Position numbers and translations under genes: made by a program. From the NCBI GenBank assembly GCA_039621445.1, contig CP154955.1:55309341-55373340 (forward strand): a DNA stretch of 64,000 nucleotides. The letters are read 5' to 3'. Of this stretch, positions 24,901 to 32,050 are shown one piece after another. The notes under the pieces are model-generated. The model worked only from the letters and a program-made list of their open reading frames with translations. It did not search any database and was not told where the DNA came from. Positions within the stretch are counted from its first letter, which is position 1. The number at the start of each line of letters is the position of its first letter. This DNA comes from Euglena gracilis (Eukaryota > Euglenida > Euglenophyceae > Euglenales).

Positions 24901-27900
24901 CTTTTTGGACAAAAATTTGTCAAAATTGCCCAAAATTTTCGGCGCAAAGCGCCGGAACGGAAAATTTGGGCATTTTTGGGTGGGTAGGGACCCGGGTACC
25001 CACCAACTTTCTTTTGACCCCATGTCCAACGACCACCCCCCCGGTCAGAGGACACCTTTTTGGTCACTACCCTATGTCCAACGACCACCCCCCCGGTCAG
25101 AGGACAGAGGTTACCGGTCATTGGACATAGGGGGGGGGTAAAAAGAAGCCTGCTTCCCGGGGTTTCTTCTCAGAGACCGGCATAAGCACCGGAAAACTCC
25201 CAAAACCCTCCCCCCCCCAGAGGAGAGGGATCAAGCTAGTTCTGTAGTTGCTTCTTTCCTGATGCTGGCAAAATGGCTTGGTTATCGCTCCCGCGGTCTT
25301 TAAGCAAAAGCCTGGTCCGACCATGCCATTGCTTTACACCTGTCCCACCCCACCCTCAGGGAGGTGACAGACTGTTTTTCTGGCCAAGACCCCCCCGGAA
25401 ATTTTTTTGAAAATTTTTTTTGTGTGGTGCCTTGCCAACATAAGCGCATTCAAGAGTGGCCGATCCCCCCCCCCTGGGGGACTGACTGGTTTTTTCAGAG
25501 AGGAAAGTGACCCCCCTCCCCCCCCCCCCAGGGGTTGCCAAGCAATGGTCCCGACCATTATTAGGGGGGGGGGTTTACTCCCCCCCCTGGGGGGGAAACT
25601 GTCAGACAATTTACACCATCTGACCCTGTCTCTGGGCCCAAAGCTGTTTGCCGTTTGCATCCCCAACCCTCTACCCTGCATCCAAAGCCCTCGGTTTTGT
25701 TTCTTCCACCTTCCGAGTTTTTGGGAGGGGGAGTGCGCAGTGCCCTAATTGTGCGCAGTGCCCTAATAAGTGCGCACCAGGGTTCGATATAAGGAGGGCG
25801 TACATGGTTTAGGTGGGGGGGGGTGTCCCCCCCCCCCCCCCCCCCCCTCCTGGCCCGCAGGGGGGGGTCCGGACCACCCCCCCCCCACCTGCAAGGGGGG
25901 TCCGGACCGACCCTCGGGGGCAAAAATTGACCCCCCCCAAAAAGGGTCAATTTTTTCCTCCGGCGCTTCGCGCCGAAAATTTTTTGCATTTTTGGCACAT
26001 TTTTGCCCAAAAAGTGCCCAAAATGGCACTTTTGGTCGTTTTGGGGGGTCAAAAATTTTCGGCCCGGCGCTTCGCGCCGCGCCGAAAATTCGGCCACCCT
26101 GACCGCGCACCTGTTTAGGTGGGGGGGGGGGTCCCCCCCGCTCACCCCCCCCCCCCACCCCTGGCCCGCAGGGGGGGGTCCGGACCACCCCCCCCCCCCA
26201 CCTGTCCTTATATCGAACCCTGGTGCGCACCCCCCAGGGGTCCGAAACTCCCTCCCTAAAAAGTGCGCACCCCCCCAAAGGAGAAATTACTGTCACATCT
26301 CAGGTCGGAAAGCACACACAATTCTCAGAATTGTCCTTCTCAGACCAACTATTTCTATCGTCCAAGCCCAAATTTGTCACATAATCACTTGACTCATTGC
26401 TTGAAATCGCAAAATAGGGGGAAAATTGAAAAAGAGTGGGGGAAACATGAGTATTTTCGGCTTTGTCCTAAAAAGTGCGCACTGCCCTAATAAGTGCACA
26501 CCCTTTGGGGTCCAAAACTACGTCCTTAAAATGCGCGCACCCGTGCACTTATTAGGGGGGGGGTTTAAGCAGGAAACGAGCATCCGGACCAAAGCGCTCG
26601 GCACTAAGGTTTTAAGGACCAAAGCGCTCGGCACTAAGGCTTTAAGGACCAAAGCGCTCGGCACTAAGGCTTTAAGGACCAAAGCGCTCGGCACCTCCAC
26701 AGCACAGCTGGCTGGCTCAGAGGCACGGCAGCGGGAGATGCGGGAGGCCCGCCAGAAAGCAGAAGCCAGGCAAGGCCACGCCTTCCTCCCCATGTGTCTA
26801 ACGACCGCCCTGGTCAGAGCCCAATTTTTCGGAGGTTTCGCCGTTTTTTTTTTTAGCCTGGCGTGCGTTAACATTTCCTGCTGCCATACATTTCTTTGAA
26901 AGGTTTGCAGACCCCCGGGGGGTACAACCAGCCCCGATTTTGGCCCAACCCAGCCACAGCAGCAGCGGTAGGTGCTGCTAGCTAGCCCTTTTTTGGAGGG
27001 TCCAGCCCAAAAAGTGTTAAAAAAAAAGCCAAAAATGGTGTTTTGGGGGTGTTTTGGGCGTTTTTGGGGGGGTTGTCAGATGCTCATTTTTTTTTTCAAC
27101 ATTGTGGTTTGCAGGTCATTTTTTAGGCAATTGTCCGATTCCGTCTAGCCGTCCCAGCTCATGTCCAATTCTAGCTCCCCCCCCCCGGGGGCCCAAATTT
27201 CTTGCCAGCCCAAGTTTCTAGTCCAAGCCAGCAACCCCCCGGGGTCCTTAAAGAGATGTATGCTACTGCCCCCATGCCATTCGGGCAGGACTGGCAGCGC
27301 GTCAACGTAGGCGTGGAGGGCCACACTGCTGTGCAGGGGCCAAAATGCCATTTTGCACTTTTGGGGCAAATTTTGATTTTTTTTCACCTTTGTTGGGGGT
27401 CAGGTGCTCCCCAGTCCGCAGACTTTTTCTTGGATCCCTCCCCAGCAGGGTAGAATGGGAATCGGCCAAACAACCGACAGTCAGGGTGGTGGGCGGAGGG
27501 GGGATTGATACCACCCCCCCCCCCCCACCTCTTCCCGTATTTCTGGGAGCACCATTTTTTGGACCCAAAACTTTTTCCCGGCACCTTTTTTGAATTTTCA
27601 ATGGCAAAAAATGCTATTGAAAATTCAAAGAATTTCCAAGAGAAAAAAATCTCAGGAAAAATTGACTGTGCCAAAATTTGGTCCATTTTTTGACAAACAC
27701 TACGAAATTTTAACATGAAAGTTTTGAGAATTTTTTTGTGAAAAATGTGGTTTTCCATCAAAAAATCATGCATTTTGGGTTCATTTTTCAAAAAAAGTTT
27801 CAAAAAATTTTCCCGGCCAACGTCCCCGTTTTCCCAAAATTGGTGAAAATGCTGTGGTGGGTGGGGGGAGGTTGACCCACCCCCAGGCTTTCCTGTTCTG

Positions 27901-28628
27901 CCCTGCTCCCCAGGTCGGAGGACATATGGGCCCCCCCACAGTGGCTGGCCTGCCAGGGAGGGCGAAGGAGGAGCGGGCGCGGCGCGAGGTTCAGGAACGG
28001 CTGGCCCGGCTGCAGCGACTCACTGGAGCTGCCCCGAGCGCCCCAGGCAGGCTTCATTTAACTCAGCGGTCCCCCCCCTCCCAGGAGGATGGGTGGTGTC
28101 AGGGTTTTTTTTTGGACTTGGGAGGGGGGTCCCCCACTGGAGGAGGCAGGGGTTTAGCCACCTTTTTGGCTTTTTTTGGCACGAATATTTTTTCGACCCC
28201 AAATAGACCTCCCAAAAAGTAACAGTCCCCCAGACCTCTGCCCTCCCCCCGCTTGTCAAAGCACCACCCTTGTCTGAGCACTGCCCCCCCCCCCCGGTTT
28301 TGACCCTCTCGAATAGATTTGCGTTGTGTGCGTTTTAAGAGAGATTTCTCGAAATTTTCGAAATTTTAGAAGCTTCTGAAGCCTGGTTAGGTGAGATATT
28401 GTTCATTTTTGCATCCAAATGCCTGTAGGTTCAACATCGGACCCCCAAAATAAGGGAATGTTTTCTTTTTGGCGCAAAGCGCCAGATTTGGAGACAAATT
28501 TGGGATTAAAAAGAAGCCTGGTCCTGGTGAACCCCCCAAAGCCGAGTGCCAAGCCGCCGCCGCCGCCGAGCCCCCCAAAGCAGATGACTGCTGTCGTCTC
28601 GCAGCGGAAGCCAGATCCACGTGTGTGA
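6893..28628 (+). CDS. Tandem coiled-coil/Pro-Ala repeat protein gene, 27 exons, 5' end not identified
   Basis: Seen: twelve copies of a two-exon unit, a head of two exons and a Pro-rich tail exon with a stop at 28628. The joined exons total 2499 nt (832 codons plus stop) and stay open throughout. Each unit reads roughly (D/E)RRQQERERQE, then RAKKEQAQREIQERLERLKRLG, then a Pro/Ala/Ser linker ending in DW. The first two parts form one continuous charged helix, probably coiled coil. Introns after the W are always phase 0 (phase 2 after unit 12); introns inside the helix always fall after GA of a Glu codon. Almost none is GT-AG; instead intron ends pair, usually CAG at +4 to +6 with CTG at -8 to -6, the published euglenid nonconventional-intron geometry. 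No family or function is recognised; a structural or scaffold role is only a guess from composition. No signal peptide or membrane segment is visible. Upstream exons are likely, because the first exon starts at a 3' splice site. Confidence 0.85.
7573..7652 (+). CDS. Repeat-protein head exon 2 (His/Gln run and Pro/Ala linker)
   Basis: The chosen frame starts SVHQHQHQHHHAKPPAALSA; all 26 complete codons end in G or C, which singles it out from the other two frames. CTG at 7565-7567 lies five bases before the exon, as in the other introns. At the 3' side CGGTTGCT pairs perfectly (8 bp) with AGCAACCG upstream of the next exon, but keeping frame requires the cut one base off the usual +4/-6 register, so the 3' edge is less certain than elsewhere. 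Confidence 0.55.
8138..9837 (+). CDS. Repeat unit 1 (exons 8138-8176 and 9702-9837)
   Basis: Small exon ELRRRREDRERRE, large exon starting AENAEQARREVQERLARLAR, then a Pro/Ala/Ser linker. The junction inside the Glu codon uses CAG at 8180-8182 against CTG at 9694-9696. The linker ends in PAF instead of the usual DW. The following intron has CAG at +4 and pairs at 10 of 11 positions with the end before 10466. The 1525-base intron holds no recognisable coding sequence. Confidence 0.8.
10466..11142 (+). CDS. Repeat unit 2 (exons 10466-10509 and 10998-11142)
   Basis: The small exon, DRESQMRRDARERAE, is 12 nt longer than the 32-nt norm. The large exon starts REKQLQAQREIQERLARLQA and its linker ends GGNDW. 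The internal intron has CAG at +4; its 3' end shows ATG where CTG is usual, yet the two ends still pair at 10 of 12 positions. A SINE-like repeat occupies most of this intron. Confidence 0.85.
11560..12163 (+). CDS. Repeat unit 3 (exons 11560-11591 and 12004-12163)
   Basis: The 32-nt exon encodes DRRQQERERQE; the 160-nt exon encodes REKKERAQREIEERLARLKA and a Pro/Ala/Ser linker ending ADW. The intron before it pairs CAAGCCTCT with AGAGGCTTG (9 bp). The internal intron has CAG at 11595-11597 facing CTG at 11996-11998. The donor after DW (gaccaggtctg) closely resembles those of units 4 and 5, which suggests copies of common origin. Confidence 0.88.
12833..13285 (+). CDS. Repeat unit 4 (exons 12833-12864 and 13123-13285)
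   Basis: The small exon EKGRVEREQAE joins WAKKEQAQREIQERLERLKR in the large exon; the linker ends SSDW. The internal intron is 258 bases, with ends pairing about 9 bp (CAG at 12868-12870, CTG at 13115-13117). The intron after DW is a textbook case: AGC-CAG-GTCTCAC pairs over 10 bp with GTGAGGC-CTG at 13681-13690. Confidence 0.9.
13696..14063 (+). CDS. Repeat unit 5 (exons 13696-13727 and 13892-14063)
   Basis: The small exon ELRQRQRDREE joins QAKKEQAQREIQERLERLKR; the linker ends GPSDW. The internal intron is only 164 bases, one of the shortest in the window, and pairs CAGGGGT with ACCCCTG. The 22-residue helix core is identical in units 4, 5, 6, 9 and 10, indicating recent duplication or gene conversion. 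Confidence 0.9.
14529..14644. repeat. Poly-C-bounded palindrome family (cttgtccaacgaccac)
   Basis: A short palindrome starting in a C run, cttgtctaacgaccac, then ggtcagagacgaacatta, and returning as gtggtcgttggacaag into a G run. Related copies or halves: 14214-14296, 15001-15081, 15476-15553 (cleanest), 21230-21332, 22838-22893, 23920-24030, 24743-24815, 25018-25137, 26791-26845, 32955-33020. All but the last lie within introns of the repeat-protein gene. Confidence 0.8.
15090..15435 (+). repeat. Degenerate gccaaaaatgg-type tandem tract
   Basis: About thirty imperfect 9- to 12-bp copies on the theme tggccaaaa. Weaker tracts of the same theme lie at 19030-19150 and 22985-23165. Both strands show long Lys- or Phe-rich open frames that follow only from the repeat. 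Confidence 0.75.
15816..17199 (+). CDS. Repeat unit 6 (exons 15816-15847 and 17055-17199)
   Basis: The small exon is DVRQRQREQAE; the large exon starts RAKKEQAQREIQERLERLKR, and its Ala/Pro linker runs past a TSW to end APGTP. The 1752-base intron before it has GTG in place of CTG and pairs at 9 of 10 positions. The 1207-base internal intron contains two SINE-like repeat copies and a MITE-related stretch. Confidence 0.85.
17485..18075 (+). CDS. Repeat unit 7 (exons 17485-17516 and 17883-18075)
   Basis: The small exon DRRQMDRSRRE is the most divergent of the set. The large exon (193 nt, the longest) starts AEKQLQAQREVQERLARLKA and has a long Pro/Ala/Ser linker ending TSDW. The internal intron has an 11-bp end pairing, CAGGCGCCTTC with the stretch ending in CTG at 17877. 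The EKQLQAQRE core is shared with unit 2. Confidence 0.9.
18922..19679 (+). CDS. Repeat unit 8 (exons 18922-18953 and 19529-19679)
   Basis: The small exon SRRQQERDRKE joins REKAERAQREVQERMARLAR; the linker ends SVGW. The internal intron ends pair over 10 bp (CAGGCTGCCG with CGGCAGCCTG). The intron holds a tract of degenerate ccaaaagtgg repeats around 19030-19150. On the other strand this region is open for a long way, but that reading lacks G/C-ending codons and family signal. Confidence 0.88.
20459..20900 (+). CDS. Repeat unit 9 (exons 20459-20499 and 20741-20900)
   Basis: The small exon carries a three-codon insertion (DRQQGRLSPREQAE). The large exon begins LAKKEQAQREIQERLERLKR and ends VSDW. 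The 241-base internal intron has CAG at 20503-20505 and CTG at 20733-20735 and contains about six tandem copies of a 10-bp repeat. The next intron begins AAACGAG, with TTG rather than CTG at its far end. Confidence 0.87.
20638..20702 (+). repeat. 10-bp tandem repeat atcccgacaa
   Basis: About six copies inside the 241-base intron of repeat unit 9. Confidence 0.85.
21745..22272 (+). CDS. Repeat unit 10 (exons 21745-21776 and 22149-22272)
   Basis: The small exon ERRQQERERQE is the consensus sequence of the B part; the large exon, RAKKEQAQREIQERLERLKR plus a short linker, ends NEW. The intron after it has the clearest complementarity in the window: 13 perfect pairs starting at position +4 (22276-22288) with 22759-22771, even though neither CAG nor CTG is present at the canonical places. 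Confidence 0.9.
22777..24428 (+). CDS. Repeat unit 11 (exons 22777-22808 and 24260-24428)
   Basis: The small exon ERRQQERERRE joins RAKKEQAQREIQERLARLAR; the Ala-rich linker ends ASESW. The 1451-base internal intron starts AGG-CAC-GGCTGGCCT and pairs 12 perfect bases with AGGCCAGCC-GTG at its end: a compensated change of CAG/CTG to CAC/GTG, good evidence that pairing itself is conserved. Confidence 0.9.
25735..26556. mobile_element. Second TIR element, host of the nested hAT MITE
   Basis: Ends show the inverted motif cctaataagtgcgcac near 25762 and gtgcacttattagg near 26543. After removal of the hAT insertion, the 26231-26510 body matches 38030-38260 closely (shared stretches such as ttctcagaa..tgtccttctcag and atcacttgactcattgctt). 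The gtgcgcactgccctaataag motif recurs three times. Confidence 0.75.
25778..26222. mobile_element. hAT-type MITE, copy 2, nested in another element
   Basis: 445 bp with the same 18-bp terminal inverted repeats as the copy at 4151, and its own 8-bp target duplication GTGCGCAC at 25770-25777 and 26223-26230. The interior closely matches the 4151 copy but is longer, mainly in the C/G runs and an extra GC hairpin near 26065. It lies in the intron before repeat unit 12. Confidence 0.93.
26586..26694 (+). repeat. 30-bp minisatellite next to repeat-unit 12
   Basis: Nearly four copies of ggaccaaagcgctcggcact plus aaggctttaa, ending 25 bases before the small exon of unit 12. Its translation stays open with the exon in frame (RTKALGTKAL repeats), but the CTG-based splice site lies between them and codon use differs, so it is treated as intronic. 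Confidence 0.85.
26720..28044 (+). CDS. Repeat unit 12, truncated linker (exons 26720-26763 and 27958-28044)
   Basis: The 44-nt small exon EARQREMREARQKAE joins RAKEERARREVQERLARLQR. Its linker is cut to GAAPSAP with no DW, and this exon ends in phase 2 instead of phase 0, feeding the tail exon. The 30-bp minisatellite at 26586-26694 sits just before the small exon. Pairing around the preceding 2291-base intron is weak (about four bases), although frame and CTG position fit. Confidence 0.82.
28526..28628 (+). CDS. Repeat-protein C-terminal exon, Pro-rich tail
   Basis: Adds VNPPKPSAKPPPPPSPPKQ and about a dozen more residues, then a TAG stop. The intron from 28045 begins AGG-CAGGCTTC and pairs 8 perfect bases with GAAGCCTG at 28513-28520, five bases before this exon; the join is in frame. 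That identifies this as the true end of the repeat gene. The proline run could bind SH3, WW or profilin-type partners, but no specific motif is evident. Confidence 0.85.
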
Positions 28629-28738
28629 CATTCCCCCACGTCATGTTTTGTAATTCTTGGATTCCTCATGGAACAGTTTTCCTCGGGACGTGCCGTGAAA
28701 CACTGCGAACCTTGGAACTCACAATTTTTTTTTGTTTT

Positions 28739-28918
28739 CCTGGTCGGGTTGTATTCTGGTTGGATTCGGTGGCAGTACAGTGAAAAGCAGAGCCCCCCCC
28801 CCCAATAGATGGAGAGAGCTGCAGTCTGCTTTGGCTATATCGTACCTGGGTTGGTTACTGGAAACAACCAGGAATGTTATGTTTGGATTTTTGTTGTATG
28901 ATCTGGATGTGGAAAAGC
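28739..28918. repeat. 180-bp dispersed repeat, copy 1
   Basis: From cctggtcgggttgtattctgg to ctggatgtggaaaa. It matches 53219-53390 in reverse orientation with only scattered differences, including agcagagcccccccc and ctgggttggttactggaaac. This copy lies just beyond the 3' end of the repeat-protein gene. Confidence 0.85.
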
Positions 28919-29540
28919 ATCTCCCCCACTTGGGCAGCTTTTGGGGATTTTTGGGGACAATTTTGCAGATTTGCAGAAGTCGTTTTGTTCCAGTTGGGGA
29001 CCAGACAATTGCTTAAGCACTGTCCCACCCCCCCCCCCCGGGGGGGTGGGTGACTGGTTTTTTCAGAGTGACTGACTGGTTTTGGGCCTGGACCCCCTCC
29101 CCCCCCCCGGGGGGGGGGTCGGCCAGGAGTGGGCAAAAGTGGCTTGAGTGACCCCGGCGCCGAAGGCGCCGGAAAAATTTTTTTGGCCTAAAATGGCCTA
29201 AAGTGAATGGAAAGTGGCCGTTTTTCTGAGTGGCCGACCCCCCCCCCCCCCGGGGGGGGGAGTGACTGGCTGGTTTTTTGAAAATGAGTGACTGACTGGT
29301 TTTTAAAAAAGTGGAGTGACCCCCCCCTCCCCCCCCCCCCCCGGGGTCGGTAAGCAATTGTATGTTGGGGACCTCACCCAGAGAAGTTTTGGTGACGCCT
29401 GATTTGGAATCAATCTCCCCGAAATAGTCGTGGGCATTTGGGACTTTTAAAGTGACCGTCATCTTTTACATCAAATATCAGTTTTTGTGGGTGTGGGCGT
29501 GATTTTCTGGATTTGTATTTGAAATTTGATCTTTTTGCAG

Positions 29541-29581
29541 ATCATGTGGCTCCTTTGGAGGAGGTTGCGGGAGCCAATGAG
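29541..29581 (+). CDS. Possible small exon with GT-AG borders
   Basis: Acceptor tctttttgcag and donor gag followed by GTGTGTTT bracket 41 bases, open in two frames; one reads HVAPLEEVAGANE if preceded by a G. The splice signals are good but no family match or partner exon was found. Confidence 0.3.
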
Positions 29582-30583
29582 GTGTGTTTCCTCATTGTGC
29601 TTTTGATGTTCCCCATGTTAACCCTTTCTAGGGTAGGAAGAATTTCGATTTCTCTTCTTTGAGGACCGCCTTTGGTTCACTCCCAAGGAGGGAACACAAA
29701 AAGGACAACATATTTTCCCCAATTTTTCAGGGAGATGGGGGCAGGCAGGCAGGCTGGCTTTCACCACAGGAGACAAATTTTTTGCAAAATAATGTCACAG
29801 GCGCACTGTGCGATCTGTGTTTTTGTTTTTGATTGTTCGGGGGAGTAGTGCGGTTTTGCAGGACGGTTCACAAGGGACAGGTCCCTTGAGGACTGCCCTT
29901 CAACGACCACCCTTAAGGGGCGGCCAACGGTCGGTCCAGGTACCGAACGGAGTCAAAAAATGATAAGGTTGAAAACACATTTTTGCTGCTTTGGGTGAAT
30001 GGGCGATGGTCCAAGGACGCCAGAAAGCAATTGTTTTTGTGAAAATGTGGCCATTGTTTGGCGATTTTTTTTCCATGTGGGTTTTGCATTGAATGTTACG
30101 GGACAAGGTTCCTTTGTTGAAGGACCACTCTGGCTTCTCAGTGATCTTTTCTTGAAGTTGATTAAGCCAATGACTGGATGATTTGATCTCATGCTTTTGA
30201 CCTGATGCAACATTTTGTGCCACGTTTGCTCAATTCAGAAATGTCCATCTGGAAGTGACGCGCCCCCACCCCAGAAGTTATGAGACACATGTGATGAATC
30301 TGTCTGTTAGGAAGAGCCGGCCGATCGTTCTCTGATGTTTTCGTGTTTGCTGACACATTTCCCAAGCCTGAAAGGAATCAGGGGCAACCTTGCATGGTTG
30401 CACAGGCATTATGTTTCATGCAGACTTGCCTGTTGGGTGCGTTGGGTCTTACCATGGCAGGATGACTCATTTGACTAGGAAGAGCTGGCTGGCGACTGGT
30501 GATGTTCTTTGTTCTCTGAATTTCCCAGGACTTCAGCAAAAAGTTGCATCGTGTGAAATTTATTTGTGTCTCCTGTCCAACAG

Positions 30584-30655
30584 CACGGTGTGGTGATCAC
30601 ATGTGGTGACCACCGGACGTATGAGAAGTGCTTCAGAACCCACCATGCAGGAAGA
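30584..30655 (+). CDS. Possible exon, Cys/His-rich
   Basis: After the acceptor-like cctgtccaacag the frame reads HGVVITCGDHRTYEKCFRTH and on to HAGR, with mostly G/C-ending codons. The donor is unclear (CAG at about 30648 could mark a nonconventional intron). It would belong to an unrecognised plus-strand gene ending near 36435. Confidence 0.35.
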
Positions 30656-30889
30656 AAACCGAACCCCCACCCCCGCAAAAGATGCTTCCTTGCTAACCCC
30701 CCCCCCCAAATAAAAGCCCCCCCCCCTCAGGTTTCCCGCCAAAAATCCAAATAACAGCCCCCCCCCCGGCTTCGCCGAGGGAGAAATTTGACGAAAAAAA
30801 TTCCAAACAGCTCGAAAAATATCCACGAAAACAGGTCGACATTGGGAACAAAACTGATATCTGGTGTCCTTGAAACATGGCCTATCCCA

Positions 30890-31315
30890 GGGGGGGGAAT
30901 GCGTTTCGCATTTTTGCGCATTTTTTCAAATTTTCCAAAAATGCACATTTTTGCGCATTTTTTCGCATTTTTTGCGCATTTTTTTTCATTTTTTTCAGCG
31001 CATTTTTTTTGCTTTTTGGCACATTTTTTCGTGATTTTCCAAATTTTCGCATTTTTTGACCATTTTTGCAATTTTTTGCAAAAATTTGAAATTTTCGACT
31101 TTTTTTTTTGAAACTTACATTTTCCTCATTATTCTCCATAATTTCTTCAAATTTGGTGCCATTTTTGAATGTTTTTGGGTAATTTTTGCATTTTCGTGAT
31201 TTTTGCGCATTTTTTCTCGATTTTGCACATTTTTGCGCATTTTTCTCCAAAAATGCGCATTTTTTGCGCATTTTTTTGCGCATATTTGCGCATTTTTTCC
31301 GAGGCCGGGCAAGCG
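30890..31315 (+). repeat. Degenerate gcgcattttt tandem tract
   Basis: Dozens of imperfect copies of ttttgcgcattttt with variable T runs. Open frames across it are artefacts of composition. Confidence 0.8.
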
Positions 31316-31437
31316 CATTTCCCCCCCCCCTGCCTATCCACCCAAAACTCGAAAAAAATGCGTCTTGCAACTTTTTAACTTTGGACCCCGTTCGATCCCC
31401 GGATCGGCCGCCAGTTTTTCCTTTAGACAAAGGGCAC

Positions 31438-31515
31438 CCAATTAGAAGCCCCCCCCCCCCGGGTTTTCCGCAGAGAGACCAAATAGTAGCCCCGGGGGGC
31501 TTCTAATTGGGGGGG
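31438..31515. repeat. Small C/G-run palindrome with 16-bp arms
   Basis: Starts caattagaagcccccc and ends with the complement ggggggcttctaattg. Elements of the same build (short AT word followed by a C run, then the complement) lie near 30695-30775, 42690-42775, 58860-58930 and 60000-60095, each with a different AT word. Confidence 0.7.
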
Positions 31516-31736
31516 TTTATGTTCCTCCGCTGCGTGTTGTGCTGACAGTTTCCCGGGGATGGCCATCGCAAGGAATTTGAATGGATTTCCCCCCGGGGGG
31601 GGGTCGGGCTGAGTGGGTACCCCGCCGGAGGCAGGGTTTGCTTCTATTTTCAGCACGAAGCACTAAAGAGATTTCTGGACCCTCCCAAAAGTGCGTCCTC
31701 CCGAGCCCCCCCCCCCCTGGCCCCCAGGGGGTGGGT

Positions 31737-32050
31737 GCAGGGCGGTCCTTAAGGGACAGGCAAGTTTTTTTTTATTTTCTTAAGGACCGCCCCCCTTTCG
31801 GCCAAAGGGCCGACCAAGGGCCGGACTGGGACTTGAACGGGGTCCAAAATTAAAAAGTCCAAAAAACGCATTTTTTGATGATTTGGGTGGATGGGCGATG
31901 GTCCAAGGATGCCAAGAATCTTTTTTTCCCCTGATGTCGATCGACCTGTTGTCGCCGAAGAATGCCAAATTTCTTTGCCCATTTTCCTGTCCATTGAGTG
32001 TGCTGGGACAGCAGAGTTTTTTTTTATATTTGCTTCAGGACTGCCCTGGG
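31737..32050. repeat. SINE-like dispersed repeat, most complete copy
   Basis: Core: tttgggtggatgggcgatgg, then tccaaggatgccaagaatc, a conserved tail containing cattgagtgtgctgggacag, a T run, and ends in ggcggtccttaag / cttaaggaccgccc. On the opposite strand the family carries gttcgatcc, a tRNA B-box-like motif, clearest near 16059, 31390 and 36612. Other copies: 10730-10932, 12205-12366, 13395-13500, 16000-16180, 16262-16490, 29850-30140, 31330-31430 (reverse), 32690-32930, 36563-36910 (two), 47700-48040 (reverse), 57880-57975 (reverse), 59600-59690. Confidence 0.8.

Noticed and set aside
26586-26694. CRISPR array
   Set aside because: The 30-bp units are directly adjacent with no spacers; the context is eukaryotic.
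30882-31430. 182-codon Lys/Asn-rich minus-strand frame
   Set aside because: Produced entirely by the gcgcattttt tandem tract.
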